The position numbers were made by a program, and so were the translations under genes. The notes beneath the pieces were generated by a model. The model saw only the letters and a program-made list of their open reading frames with translations, had not been told where the DNA came from and did no database searches. Shown here one piece after another: positions 8,162 through 15,044 of a stretch of DNA of 17,218 nt (positions within the stretch are counted from its first letter, which is position 1; each line of letters opens with the position of its first letter). This DNA comes from Anaerolineaceae bacterium UBA2274 (GTDB lineage Bacteria; Chloroflexota; Anaerolineae; Anaerolineales; Anaerolineaceae), in contig DDWY01000063.1 in NCBI GenBank assembly GCA_002347705.1, positions 1 to 17,218 on the forward strand, in the 5' to 3' direction.

Positions 8162-8656
8162 CTAAGGGTTGAGCCCATCTGGAGGCTGGCTGCCGTATTG
8201 GGTGAAAAGCTCCTCCCAGCGGGCAATCTCTTCGGGGCTCAATTGCGGCTCCACAGCTGTTTGACCGCCGCGGGACTCGGCGTTTGCCTGGACCTTTTGG
8301 GCGAACTCCGCGCTGCTCAAAACGGTCATGTGGCGTGCTCTTCCGGCTGCCTGGACACGTCGGTCAGAGCTGACCAGAGTTTGGTTGCGCGCCGAGGCTC
8401 CAAGCTTTTGAATGTGATTCTCAATTGCGGCATCAGCGCTTTGAGAAGCATGGACGAAAACCGCCTGCACCAAGCCAAAGTTGCGCTTGCCTTCATGCCC
8501 CTGGGCTGCCCTGTCAAAAAATACCAGTGCCCGGGAGGATGTAGCCCGCAGGAAAGGGGTGAGCACCTCGATCAGGGCTTGTTCGTCCTCGAGATCCTGC
8601 AAACTGAGCCCGCGTATGTGGGGGATGAGGTTGTGTCCGTCTATGATGTATTGCAT
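8162..8656 (-). CDS. NYN-domain (YacP-like) putative ribonuclease
   Basis: Small PIN-like NYN-domain protein of 164 residues, probably a metal-dependent RNase or RNA-binding protein. Visible acidic-site markers are YIIDGHNLI at the N-terminus (Asp6, Asn9), VFFDRA, SADAAIE and SSDRRVQ; these fit the set of Asp residues that hold the metal in this fold. A Pro/Glu-rich tail of about 35 residues follows. I chose the ATG at 8656 because the core fold begins right there; an in-frame TTG at 8674 would add MVYNSG and is preceded by AAGGTGG. TACAAT lies only 6 bases before the ATG, so the message may be leaderless. It is divergent from upp and stands alone. Relatives such as Bacillus YacP/Rae1 cleave mRNA in the ribosome, but equivalence is not shown. 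Confidence 0.8.
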   Translation of the reverse strand: MQYIIDGHNLIPHIRGLSLQDLEDEQALIEVLTPFLRATSSRALVFFDRAAQGHEGKRNFGLVQAVFVHASQSADAAIENHIQKLGASARNQTLVSSDRRVQAAGRARHMTVLSSAEFAQKVQANAESRGGQTAVEPQLSPEEIARWEELFTQYGSQPPDGLNP

Positions 8657-8819
8657 GCCACTATTGTAAACCAAACTGCCACCTTTCTGCTATTGCTCCT
8701 GGTTAGCGATTGGGGCTGCAGATGCGGCTATGGACAATTGATCTCGTGAGTAATTTCAACCCTCCTCACCTCCTCTGGTCGAGTACAATTGTTTCAGTTT
8801 CTGAGTAAAACAGGTAATT

Positions 8820-8833
8820 GCCCTGCTCAGGGC
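8820..8833 (+). other. Short perfect hairpin in the upp leader
   Basis: GCCCTG, a CT loop and CAGGGC form a perfect 6-pair stem. AAAAAAG and the upp ribosome site (GGAG at 8845-8848) follow. It could mask or pace translation of upp, or be a by-product of the sequence. No riboswitch or PyrR-type anti-terminator is recognisable. Confidence 0.35.
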
Positions 8834-8856
8834 AAAAAAGAAATGGAGAACTATAC

Positions 8857-9480
8857 ATGGATAATGTCTTTCCCTCTTCACATCCTTTGATTGCATCAAA
8901 ACTGACTCTTTTGCGAGATGTCAGTACCGAACCTAAAAAATTCCGCGAGCTTGTGCGTGAGCTGGCGGCTATGTTAACTTATGAGGCCACCGCAGATTTG
9001 GCGGTCAAGTCAGTGAGTGTGCAAACACCCCTGATGGAGACAACAGGTACAAAATTGCTGGAGCGAATTGGATTGGTACCAATTTTGCGGGCAGGGCTCG
9101 GGATGGTCGAAGGGGTATGGGGGCTGATGCCTGGCGCGGAGGTTTGGCACATCGGTTTGTACCGTGATGAGCGCACACTCAAGCCGGTGGCATATTACAA
9201 CCGCCTGCCAGTCGCGCCGACCGTGGGAGTCTGCCTGATCCTGGACCCGATGCTGGCGACTGGCGGCTCGGCAGTGGCAGCTGTGGACATCCTCAAGCAG
9301 TGGGGGGTTGCGAAAATTAAGTTCGTGGGTTTAATTGGAGCGCCAGAGGGAATTGAGCGGCTCCATGGAGCTCATCCGGACGTGCCTGTCCATCTGGCTG
9401 CGATAGATGAACGTCTGAATGAACACGGTTATATCCTGCCTGGTCTTGGCGATGCAGGCGACAGGCAATTTGGCACGTAG
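8857..9480 (+). CDS. upp: Uracil phosphoribosyltransferase
   Basis: Converts uracil and PRPP to UMP, the last step of uracil salvage in the cytosol. It has 207 residues, the usual length. The sequence runs from [13 protein letters not shown] through [10 protein letters not shown] to the PRPP-binding loop [13 protein letters not shown], and ends in the uracil-binding [20 protein letters not shown]. All expected signatures are present. I start at ATG 8857, preceded by GGAG at 8-base spacing, not at an in-frame TTG at 8818 that falls within the leader hairpin region. It is divergent from the NYN gene; a TACAAT at 8784-8789 may be the -10 box, but no -35 fits. The next gene begins 84 bases downstream and has its own candidate promoter. 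Confidence 0.95.
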   Translation: MDNVFPSSHPLIASKLTLLRDVSTEPKKFRELVRELAAMLTYEATADLAVKSVSVQTPLMETTGTKLLERIGLVPILRAGLGMVEGVWGLMPGAEVWHIGLYRDERTLKPVAYYNRLPVAPTVGVCLILDPMLATGGSAVAAVDILKQWGVAKIKFVGLIGAPEGIERLHGAHPDVPVHLAAIDERLNEHGYILPGLGDAGDRQFGT

Positions 9481-9531
9481 CGTGCAGATTTAATTGGTAT
9501 CATCTGGCACCAGGGTGTGCGGGATGCTTGC

Positions 9532-9540
9532 TGTTAGAAT
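9532..9540 (+). promoter_or_regulatory. Possible extended -10 promoter of the EIIA gene
   Basis: TG, one base, then TAGAAT form an extended -10 located 24 bases before the ATG. No -35 match is visible at the normal distance. If active, the leader is about 18 bases and just holds the AAGGAG site. Confidence 0.33.
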
Positions 9541-9564
9541 AATTTGAAAAAGGAGAAGGTTGAA

Positions 9565-9975
9565 ATGATCGGAGTTATTCTTTGTTCCCATGCAAGTTTT
9601 GCCCAGGGTTTGTATGAGGCAGCTGAAATGATCACGGGCGAGACTGAAAACATCACTGTGCTGCCCTTTGTGGACGGCGACAACGTGGATGATTTAGTTG
9701 AGAAAATGCGCAACGCAGCTGAAGGTTACCGTGCGCAGAGTTTGCCCTATGTGTATATGGTAGATCTCTGGGGTGCTTCCCCATTCAATGCGTCGTTGCT
9801 GGCGGAAGGGGATAACGGCGCGGATATCGTGGCGGGCGTCAGCCTGCCTTTCTTCCTGGAGTTTCTGACCAGCCGGGATGAATTCTCTGGCGGTCCAACC
9901 GCGGAATTCCTGGATGGGATGATTGAAGAAACCGGTTTGGTCAAGCGCATTAATTTCAAAGAGCTGAGCGGGTAG
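9565..9975 (+). CDS. PTS EIIA component, mannose family, orphan
   Basis: Resembles the EIIA domain of mannose/fructose/sorbose-type phosphotransferase systems, which accepts phosphate from HPr on an N-terminal His. It has 136 residues. SHASFAQGL carries His9, equivalent to the phospho-His of ManX. AEMITGETENI, a VDGDN stretch and DLWGASPFN align with E. coli ManX motifs (AEMLLGEQENV, DTWGGSPFN). I start at ATG 9565, with AAGGAG at 9550-9555, rather than the TTG at 9544. No EIIB, EIIC, EIID, HPr or EI gene is beside it, so it may be regulatory, or work with partners elsewhere. The EIIA subunit of a dihydroxyacetone kinase (DhaM) is less likely by motif. The downstream convergent gap begins right after its stop. 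Confidence 0.85.
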   Translation: MIGVILCSHASFAQGLYEAAEMITGETENITVLPFVDGDNVDDLVEKMRNAAEGYRAQSLPYVYMVDLWGASPFNASLLAEGDNGADIVAGVSLPFFLEFLTSRDEFSGGPTAEFLDGMIEETGLVKRINFKELSG

Positions 9976-9989
9976 GTCTTTAGTTTTTA

Positions 9990-10088
9990 CCCCAATATGG
10001 AATGAATCGTAGGGCGGAATGCGCCTCGTCTGCCCTCGCAGTGAAGCGGTAAGGGTTGCGCACTCCGCCAATAGAGCCTATATTGGGG
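9990..10088. repeat. Outer inverted repeat around element d
   Basis: CCCCAATAT (9990-9998) and ATATTGGGG (10080-10088) are perfect 9-base complements. They enclose GTAG-headed element d, so the 3' end of the EIIA transcript could fold into one long, interrupted stem-loop starting 15 bases after the stop codon. Confidence 0.5.
10009..10069 (+). repeat. GTAG-headed palindrome d (REP-like)
   Basis: GTAG (10009-10012) is directly followed by GGCGGAATGCGC (10013-10024). The complementary arm GCGCACTCCGCC lies at 10058-10069; 11 of 12 positions form Watson-Crick pairs and the other is a mismatch. It is in sense orientation to the EIIA gene, in the convergent gap before mutY. Confidence 0.68.
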
Positions 10089-10099
10089 ATCTTCTGTTT

Positions 10100-10165
10100 G
10101 TCGGAGTGAGCCCGCGCCAGGCTTGCGAAGAATTCACATTTTCCGGCGGTCTCATTCCGACCTAC
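10100..10165 (-). repeat. GTAG-headed palindrome e (REP-like)
   Basis: On the minus strand, GTAG (10165-10162) is directly followed by GTCGGAATGAG (10161-10151), a 40-base loop and CTCACTCCGAC (10110-10100), with 10 of 11 positions paired. It lies downstream of mutY in mutY's sense orientation, facing element d. The arms of d and e share GCGGAATG/TCGGAATG-like cores, suggesting common descent. Confidence 0.66.
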
Positions 10166-10217
10166 ACTTTGCTCTACGCCCTGTTGGCGGATTGTCGAAA
10201 ATAAAACTAATTTTGCT

Positions 10218-11282
10218 CTATAATTCAAGACCGGTGTCTATTTTCCTGGATATCAAGCGCGCCACCTTCCCCATTGGATAAGCGGAAAGACTATCAATAG
10301 ACACCCAGGAGAAATCTGCGGGTAAACTCAGTTGGTCAGCATCAGTGAGCTGGCAGGTGAAGGCATGCAAGGTGATCCTGAAATGCGTGTAGGCGTGTTT
10401 GAAGACGCCCACCTGTGCTCCCACCGCGATCCAAAGCCCAAAACGTTCTTCTAAGAGCGCCTGCAAAGCTCCAGGCAGGTCCGTGGTTCCTTCTGGCAGT
10501 GACCCACCAGGATATTCCCAAAGATTTCCCAACATGCCATCAGCTGGCCTCCGGGCAAGCAAAATTTTATTTCCACGCTTAATCACAGCTGCCACAACCA
10601 GTCTGTGTGGCACTTTGGCTTTCGGCTCGCGTACTGGAAGCTCTGTTTGCGTGCCGCGTTGAAAGGCGAGACATTCGATCTGAAGGGGGCAAAGCTGGCA
10701 ATGCGGGTTGGTGGGCGTGCAGACAGCGCTGCCGAGATCCATCAGCGCCTGGTTGTAATCCCCAGTGCGTGAATCGGGCAGGATCTCTTTAGCAAATTCC
10801 CATAACCTTGCATCCGTCTTGCTGCCGGGCGGCTCGTGGAGGTCCAGGAGGCGGAGGTAAATACGCCGGATGTTCGCGTCCAGTGCCGGCTCCGGAGCGC
10901 CAAAAGCAATTGAAGCAATTGCGCCGGCGGTGTATGCGCCGATGCCAGACAGGCTCTTGAGCGTGCTGACATCCGCGGGTATCTGACCGCTGTGATTACT
11001 CACCATGATGCGCGCGGCTTTATGCAGGTTGCGGGCGCGGCTGTAGTAGCCAAGCCCTTCCCAATTCTGCAGGACCTCACTTTCTTGCGCCTCTGCCAGG
11101 CTGGCGAGGTCAGGAAAGCGGCCCATAAAGCGCTGAAAATAGGGAATGGCGGTTTCCACCTGTGTTTGTTGGAGCATGATCTCAGATACCCAAACCTTGT
11201 AGGGCGTGGGATCAGAACGCCAGGGCAAGGACCTGGCGTTTGCGTCATACCAACCTAAAAGCTTCCCGGGAAGTTGCTGCAT
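10218..11282 (-). CDS. mutY: A/G-specific adenine DNA glycosylase MutY
   Basis: Removes adenine mispaired with 8-oxoguanine in base-excision repair. 354 residues. Catalytic Glu34 lies in WVSEIMLQQTQV, the helix-hairpin-helix is LSGIGAYTAG (111-120), and catalytic Asp135 is in LDANIRR. The 4Fe-4S cluster Cys residues have the canonical C-x6-C-x2-C-x5-C spacing (188, 195, 198, 204). A C-terminal MutT/NUDIX-like domain (about 226-350) includes NLWEYPGG and an FKH loop (294-296) in the place of the oxoG-sensing FSH of MutY. All key residues are intact. The ATG overlaps the stop of the upstream small gene by one base (TAATG), so the gene is translationally coupled. It is last in the operon with the MBL-fold gene. 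Confidence 0.95.
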   Translation of the reverse strand: MQQLPGKLLGWYDANARSLPWRSDPTPYKVWVSEIMLQQTQVETAIPYFQRFMGRFPDLASLAEAQESEVLQNWEGLGYYSRARNLHKAARIMVSNHSGQIPADVSTLKSLSGIGAYTAGAIASIAFGAPEPALDANIRRIYLRLLDLHEPPGSKTDARLWEFAKEILPDSRTGDYNQALMDLGSAVCTPTNPHCQLCPLQIECLAFQRGTQTELPVREPKAKVPHRLVVAAVIKRGNKILLARRPADGMLGNLWEYPGGSLPEGTTDLPGALQALLEERFGLWIAVGAQVGVFKHAYTHFRITLHAFTCQLTDADQLSLPADFSWVSIDSLSAYPMGKVARLISRKIDTGLEL

Positions 11283-11584
11283 TAAAACTGAAAAGCGCCC
11301 CGCTGCCTGACAAGCTTGAGCTTAAAATCCTGCACAAATTCCTGCAGGCGATCGGAGAGATCAAGCCAGTCCGGAGAATGGATCAGCCGTTGCGCGCCGG
11401 GTAAATCGGGCATGACGGCACCAATAAGCACCTGGGGATGATCGCCAAACACGGTTATCCAGGCGTCGGTTACATTCAGACCCAGCCGGTTGACCTCAGG
11501 AAGGTACTCCCCCACCACATAGCCAAAGTATTCCTGCTCGCGGCCAGGTATTACGTTCCAGGTGATCAGGACTTTGACGGGCAT
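11282..11584 (-). CDS. Small conserved-looking protein, alpha/beta-barrel-like
   Basis: A 100-residue protein with no signal or membrane segment. The opening beta strand KVLITWNVIPGREQEYF, a helix with YLPEV, a strand and helices ending in FKLKLV resemble the dimeric alpha/beta barrel (ABM/NIPSNAP-like) fold, a guess from pattern alone. No catalytic residue can be assigned. It begins one base after the stop of the MBL-fold gene (TGATATG) without its own Shine-Dalgarno, and its stop overlaps the mutY start. It is therefore very likely real and translated by coupling. Function unknown; a link to MutY or oxidative damage rests on context only. Confidence 0.72.
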   Translation of the reverse strand: MPVKVLITWNVIPGREQEYFGYVVGEYLPEVNRLGLNVTDAWITVFGDHPQVLIGAVMPDLPGAQRLIHSPDWLDLSDRLQEFVQDFKLKLVRQRGAFQF

Positions 11585-11585
11585 A

Positions 11586-12242
11586 TCAGAGCGATGTAAG
11601 TTTTGGATCGAGTGCGATCACGTGAGTCTCCTCGTCGATGAAAGCGGTATTCCCGGTCACTTTATAGGATTCCATCGTCTCCAGCGAGGTGATGCCCATT
11701 TCCTTGAGGAATTTACTCAGGGGATCGAGCCCAAGTTTGGAGTAGGGGGTTTCATATTGCATGGGAATCACGATGTTGGGCTCAAGCATACTGATGACCT
11801 CCGCGGCTTTGGAAGCGTTGAGCGCACCGCCGTCGCCGACCGGCACCATGGCAATATTAATATTGCCGAGTTCCTCAATGAGGCTCTGGGAGGGCACAAA
11901 GTTGACCTTGCCGAGGTGAAGGATGGTCAATTTTCCGTAGTCGAGCACATAAAGTGTGTTGCGCAGGGCTTTTTCATCCAGATTGTGGGGCGTGGTTTGG
12001 ATGCCTGTGATGAAAACGCCTCCGCGTTCATACTCTCCAGGTCCGGTGATCTCGAAAGAATCCCCTTTTACAGCGCTTAGATTGTTGTGACCCAGGTCGT
12101 TACAACTAACGGTGACAATTTCAGCTTTCAATTTGAGCGGATTGTAGCCTGCCACGGCTGAATCGAAGGGATCCGTAACGACGTTAGCAAACCCTCGCTC
12201 AGTGATGCGAAAACATGAATGACCATACCAGGTAATTTCCAT
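11586..12242 (-). CDS. MBL-fold (UlaG-like) protein with degenerate metal site
   Basis: A 218-residue metallo-beta-lactamase-fold protein. Recognisable fold markers are ITWYGHSCFRI (N-terminus), VVTDPF, GPGEYERGGVFITGI (67-81), NTLYVLDYGKLTILHLG, MVPVGDGGALNA and IVIPMQY. The metal ligands are largely lost: HxHxDH is C47-N-D49-L-G51-H52, the GD of strand 'hLGD' is G111-K112, and the PMHY His is Gln162. It is therefore probably not a normal metallohydrolase, and may be a structural or regulatory relic. The start is ATG 12242, with GGAGGA five bases upstream; an in-frame upstream start at 12260 would bury that site. It is first in an operon with the small alpha/beta protein and mutY, behind an extended -10 promoter. 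Confidence 0.85.
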   Translation of the reverse strand: MEITWYGHSCFRITERGFANVVTDPFDSAVAGYNPLKLKAEIVTVSCNDLGHNNLSAVKGDSFEITGPGEYERGGVFITGIQTTPHNLDEKALRNTLYVLDYGKLTILHLGKVNFVPSQSLIEELGNINIAMVPVGDGGALNASKAAEVISMLEPNIVIPMQYETPYSKLGLDPLSKFLKEMGITSLETMESYKVTGNTAFIDEETHVIALDPKLTSL

Positions 12243-12247
12243 ATAAA

Positions 12248-12253
12248 TCCTCC
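12248..12253 (-). promoter_or_regulatory. Strong ribosome-binding site of the MBL-fold gene
   Basis: GGAGGA on the minus strand, five bases before ATG 12242. It decides the start codon against the in-frame codon six residues upstream. Confidence 0.8.
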
Positions 12254-12294
12254 GAAGCACAGCCTTCTTAATAAAGGCCTGTCTTTAAAAGTAT

Positions 12295-12303
12295 ATTATA
12301 TCA
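12295..12303 (-). promoter_or_regulatory. Extended -10 promoter of the MBL-mutY operon
   Basis: On the minus strand TGA followed by TATAAT gives a perfect extended -10 (TGnTATAAT). No -35 is recognisable at 16-18 bases. The predicted leader is about 46 bases and holds an imperfect hairpin (ACAGGCCTT with AAGGCTGT). Confidence 0.5.
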
Positions 12304-12322
12304 GGTCGGAATTACCTTTATC

Positions 12323-12354
12323 CCTAAATCTCCTGCCACCTAAATCTCCTGCCA
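12323..12354. repeat. Exact 16-base tandem duplication
   Basis: CCTAAATCTCCTGCCA occurs twice end to end (12323-12338 and 12339-12354), in the gap between the lipoprotein stop and the MBL promoter. It lies 20-50 bases upstream of the -10 on the minus strand, so it may double an activator site or be a replication-slippage product. Confidence 0.75.
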
Positions 12355-12379
12355 CAATGCTTTGAAAGCCGGGATCTTC

Positions 12380-13048
12380 TTACTTGATGCCTTCAAGGTA
12401 GCTTATCAAAGCCTCAGTTATTGCTGAGGATAATCCACCTTCTCCTGCAGAAGCAGCTCCAGTGAGACTGTTCTCGGCCTGTTTGGTAGCTTTTTCCTCC
12501 GGCGATAATCCTGACCCTTGTCCTGCACCTTGCCCCGTACTTTGTCCCGTACCCGATCCGATACCAGTACCAGATCCAACTGTTATTCCATTGCTCTGAG
12601 ACCAGGTTTGAAGTTCAGCTTGGGTCAATGCCATAGCATTGATCGAAGAAATCTGTTCTGAGGTGAATATTTGTTCGATTTGAGATAAAAGGGCATTAAC
12701 TTCAGCTTCAGGGCTGATGCCGGATTGAGACAGGTTTTCTAATGCCTGCCACAACATCAACATTTGGGAGGCTTGCTCGGCTTTGATGGGATATGTGGTT
12801 TCAGCTAATTTGAGGGTACCAAAAGCAAGTAATAACCTGTTTGACAGTGCCCCTTCGTATTCGTAGTTAATCGTATTTTTTTGAGAAACCTCTGCCGGAT
12901 TGGTGCTTACCATGATAGCAGGAGCATTTAGGTTATTTGGGGTCGGTTCGACGAGATTTCCAGATTCTGTTTTTTGATCTGCGGAGCCGCAAGCCGTGAG
13001 CATGCTGGCAATGATCAGAACCAAAATAATGTAGTGTATACGTTTCAT
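12380..13048 (-). CDS. Lipoprotein of the ABC exporter operon
   Basis: A 222-residue predicted lipoprotein that I do not recognise by name. A signal peptide with lipobox LTAC (Cys20) is followed by a polar spacer. A helical region (about 66-150) contains LLLAFGTLKL, MLMLWQALENL and FTSEQISSINAMALTQAELQ; the latter resembles the helical repeats of periplasmic Spy/CpxP-like proteins, an impression only. Residues 158-180 are almost all Gly, Ser, Thr and Gln (SGTGIGSGTGQ and similar) and look like a slippage-prone flexible linker. A short helical tail follows. The ribosome site GAAGG precedes the ATG. It lies 31 bases after the permease gene, so it is the last gene of the exporter operon and may be a surface sensor or accessory factor. 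Confidence 0.8.
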   Translation of the reverse strand: MKRIHYIILVLIIASMLTACGSADQKTESGNLVEPTPNNLNAPAIMVSTNPAEVSQKNTINYEYEGALSNRLLLAFGTLKLAETTYPIKAEQASQMLMLWQALENLSQSGISPEAEVNALLSQIEQIFTSEQISSINAMALTQAELQTWSQSNGITVGSGTGIGSGTGQSTGQGAGQGSGLSPEEKATKQAENSLTGAASAGEGGLSSAITEALISYLEGIK

Positions 13049-13079
13049 TTTATTTTCCTTCTAAATTTCCAAAAATTGA

Positions 13080-14291
13080 TTATTCATGCCTCAGGGCAAC
13101 AATTGGATCAAGCTTTGCTGCCTGAACTGCAGGATAGTATCCAAAAAATATGCCAACGATTGCCGCGGCTCCAAAAGCCAGAGGGATGGAGAGCGGGACG
13201 ATAGCCGTACTCATACTTCCAAACTTACCAAATAGATACGATCCGCCTACACCCAGGACAACTCCCACGAGTCCCCCGACCAGGCTAAGGATTACCGCCT
13301 CGAACAAGAACTGGAGTAGAACGTCACCAGGCCGAGCCCCCAAAGCCTGGCGTAAACCAATTTCGCGTGTCCTTTCGGTAACACTGACCAGCATGATATT
13401 CATAATTCCGATACCCCCGACTACCAGGGAAACTCCTGCCACCCAGGCTAATAAGTCACGAAAGGCTGCGGTCGTTGCTTCACGCGTGTCGATGATATCT
13501 TGCTGAGTTTGGACAGAAAAATCCGGGTCGCTGATTTCCACATCATGACGCTTTGCAAGTAAGGCTGTAATTTGTGTGATGACACTCGAAATCCTCTCAG
13601 GACTTTCAGCTTTTACGTAAATTGTTCGAATGCGGTCTTTTCCAAGGTTCATGGTATTCATAAATTTGCTGAAAACCAAATTGATAGGAATGTAAACGCG
13701 TCCGTCATAATCTACATCTGAGACGATCCCTTTCGATTCCATCACACCAATAACTGTTAGCTTTGTTGTCCCCACAGTTATAGTCTGACCAATCGGATCT
13801 GTGTCCCCGAACAAGTCCGAGGCAATTCCAAATCCAAGCACCGCAACCTTTGCTTCTCGTTCATCTTCACTCTGATTGAAATATCGTCCTGACGCGACCG
13901 CGAAATCTCGCACCACGGGGAATTCTGAAGACGTGCCAATCAGGGGAATGTCTTGAAGCGTTTTGTCGTTGGCTTTTACGTTTTGTGCAGGCGGTGCTTG
14001 TTCGGCTGAAACGCCAACAATGCCCACGACCTGTTCCCGGATAGCAAGCGCGTCATCGTAAAGCAATGTTCTTGCACTGCCAGGGATACCTCTTGCGGGC
14101 GACACTATTACGAGACTTCCCCCTAAGGCATTGATTTGGCTTGCGATCTCCGCTTCGGTTCCAGCACTGATTGCGAGCATGATGATGACCGAAGCAACGC
14201 CAATAATTACACCAAGAGTGGTTAAGAAAGAGCGGCCTTTGTTGAGCATCAGCCCTTCCCAAGCGGATCGAAGAATCTTATTTAATTTCAT
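13080..14291 (-). CDS. ABC transporter permease, MacB/FtsX family
   Basis: Membrane subunit of a MacB-type (type VII) exporter, 403 residues, four membrane segments: about 21-43, 279-303, 327-354 and 366-388. The large extracytoplasmic domain between segments 1 and 2 (about 45-275) carries the MacB-PCD pattern (ALGGSLVIVSP, GRYFNQSEDE, VAVLGFGIASDLFG). The conserved cytoplasmic turn TEREREIGLRxALGAR is present as TERTREIGLRQALGAR (306-320), and the C-terminus is PAVQAAKLDPIVALRHE, typical of the family. The start overlaps the ATPase stop by four bases (ATGA), so expression is coupled. Such mechanotransmission exporters move peptides, toxins or lipoproteins rather than small molecules; the substrate here is unknown. 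Confidence 0.94.
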   Translation of the reverse strand: MKLNKILRSAWEGLMLNKGRSFLTTLGVIIGVASVIIMLAISAGTEAEIASQINALGGSLVIVSPARGIPGSARTLLYDDALAIREQVVGIVGVSAEQAPPAQNVKANDKTLQDIPLIGTSSEFPVVRDFAVASGRYFNQSEDEREAKVAVLGFGIASDLFGDTDPIGQTITVGTTKLTVIGVMESKGIVSDVDYDGRVYIPINLVFSKFMNTMNLGKDRIRTIYVKAESPERISSVITQITALLAKRHDVEISDPDFSVQTQQDIIDTREATTAAFRDLLAWVAGVSLVVGGIGIMNIMLVSVTERTREIGLRQALGARPGDVLLQFLFEAVILSLVGGLVGVVLGVGGSYLFGKFGSMSTAIVPLSIPLAFGAAAIVGIFFGYYPAVQAAKLDPIVALRHE

Positions 14292-15019
14292 GCTAATTCT
14301 TTCTCACCAATGCAGGGGGTGCTTCCATGATCGCCGTCTGAGTTAATCAGACCATCCTTAACGCAAACTATCCTCCCGGCATGCTGGGCAATATCGGGTT
14401 CGTGTGTGACCATCACAATAGTAGTACCATCTTTGTGCAGAAGGTCTAATATTTCCATAATTTCAGCACCGGTTTTTGAGTCCAGGTTCCCGGTAGGTTC
14501 GTCAGCCAGGATCAATGGCGGATGGTTAACCAGAGCCCGGGCGATGGCTACCCTCTGTTGTTGCCCACCAGAAAGCTGATTCGGGTAATGGTCCAGCCTG
14601 GATCCTAATCCAACGGATTCAAGTGAGGTTATCGCGCGCGCTTTGGCTTCGGAAGCTGGAATATCTTCTGTGGAGTCATAGAACATGGGAAGCATTACAT
14701 TTCCCAATGCGCTCAAACGAGGCAATAAATTGAATGACTGAAAAATGAAACCCAATTTTTGATTTCGTATTTCGGCCAGTTGATTCTTATTCAATTGACT
14801 CACATCCCTGCCATCCAGCGTGTATGTGCCAGTTGTTGGCCGGTCAAGGCAACCAAGGATATTTAATAAGGTTGATTTACCGGAGCCGGAGTGACCCATA
14901 ATCGCCACAAACTCGCCACTTCTGACCTGCAAGTTTATACCTGCAAGGGCAAAGATAGCGGCGTCCGATTCGCCATAAACCTTTGTCATTTCTTTTGTTT
15001 CAATCAAAATACTTTCCAT
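14288..15019 (-). CDS. ABC transporter ATP-binding protein, MacB/LolD type
   Basis: Nucleotide-binding subunit, 243 residues. Walker A GHSGSGKST is at 42-50, the Q-loop Gln94 in FIFQSFNLLP, the signature LSGGQQQR at 149-156, Walker B LILADEPTGNLD at 169-180, and the H-loop His206 in VTHEPD. These are textbook for the LolD/MacB/FtsE class. I start at ATG 15019, 25 bases after the adaptor stop; an in-frame start at 15088 would overlap the adaptor gene and add a non-conserved leader. The ribosome site is poor (AAGAG about 15 bases up), so coupling to the adaptor is likely. The C-terminal tail (225-243) includes DGDHGSTPC, with no known role. Confidence 0.93.
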   Translation of the reverse strand: MESILIETKEMTKVYGESDAAIFALAGINLQVRSGEFVAIMGHSGSGKSTLLNILGCLDRPTTGTYTLDGRDVSQLNKNQLAEIRNQKLGFIFQSFNLLPRLSALGNVMLPMFYDSTEDIPASEAKARAITSLESVGLGSRLDHYPNQLSGGQQQRVAIARALVNHPPLILADEPTGNLDSKTGAEIMEILDLLHKDGTTIVMVTHEPDIAQHAGRIVCVKDGLINSDGDHGSTPCIGEKELA

Positions 15020-15044
15020 TTTGTTTACCGTTGGGTTCTCTTCT

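Noticed and set aside
11195..11215. GTAGGGCGTGGGATC inside mutY as a tenth GTAG element
   Set aside because: Within conserved coding sequence and without a matching downstream arm; chance occurrence.
11562..12080. 172-codon open frame opposite the MBL-fold gene
   Set aside because: Shadow of a gene with a strong ribosome site and clear fold motifs on the other strand.
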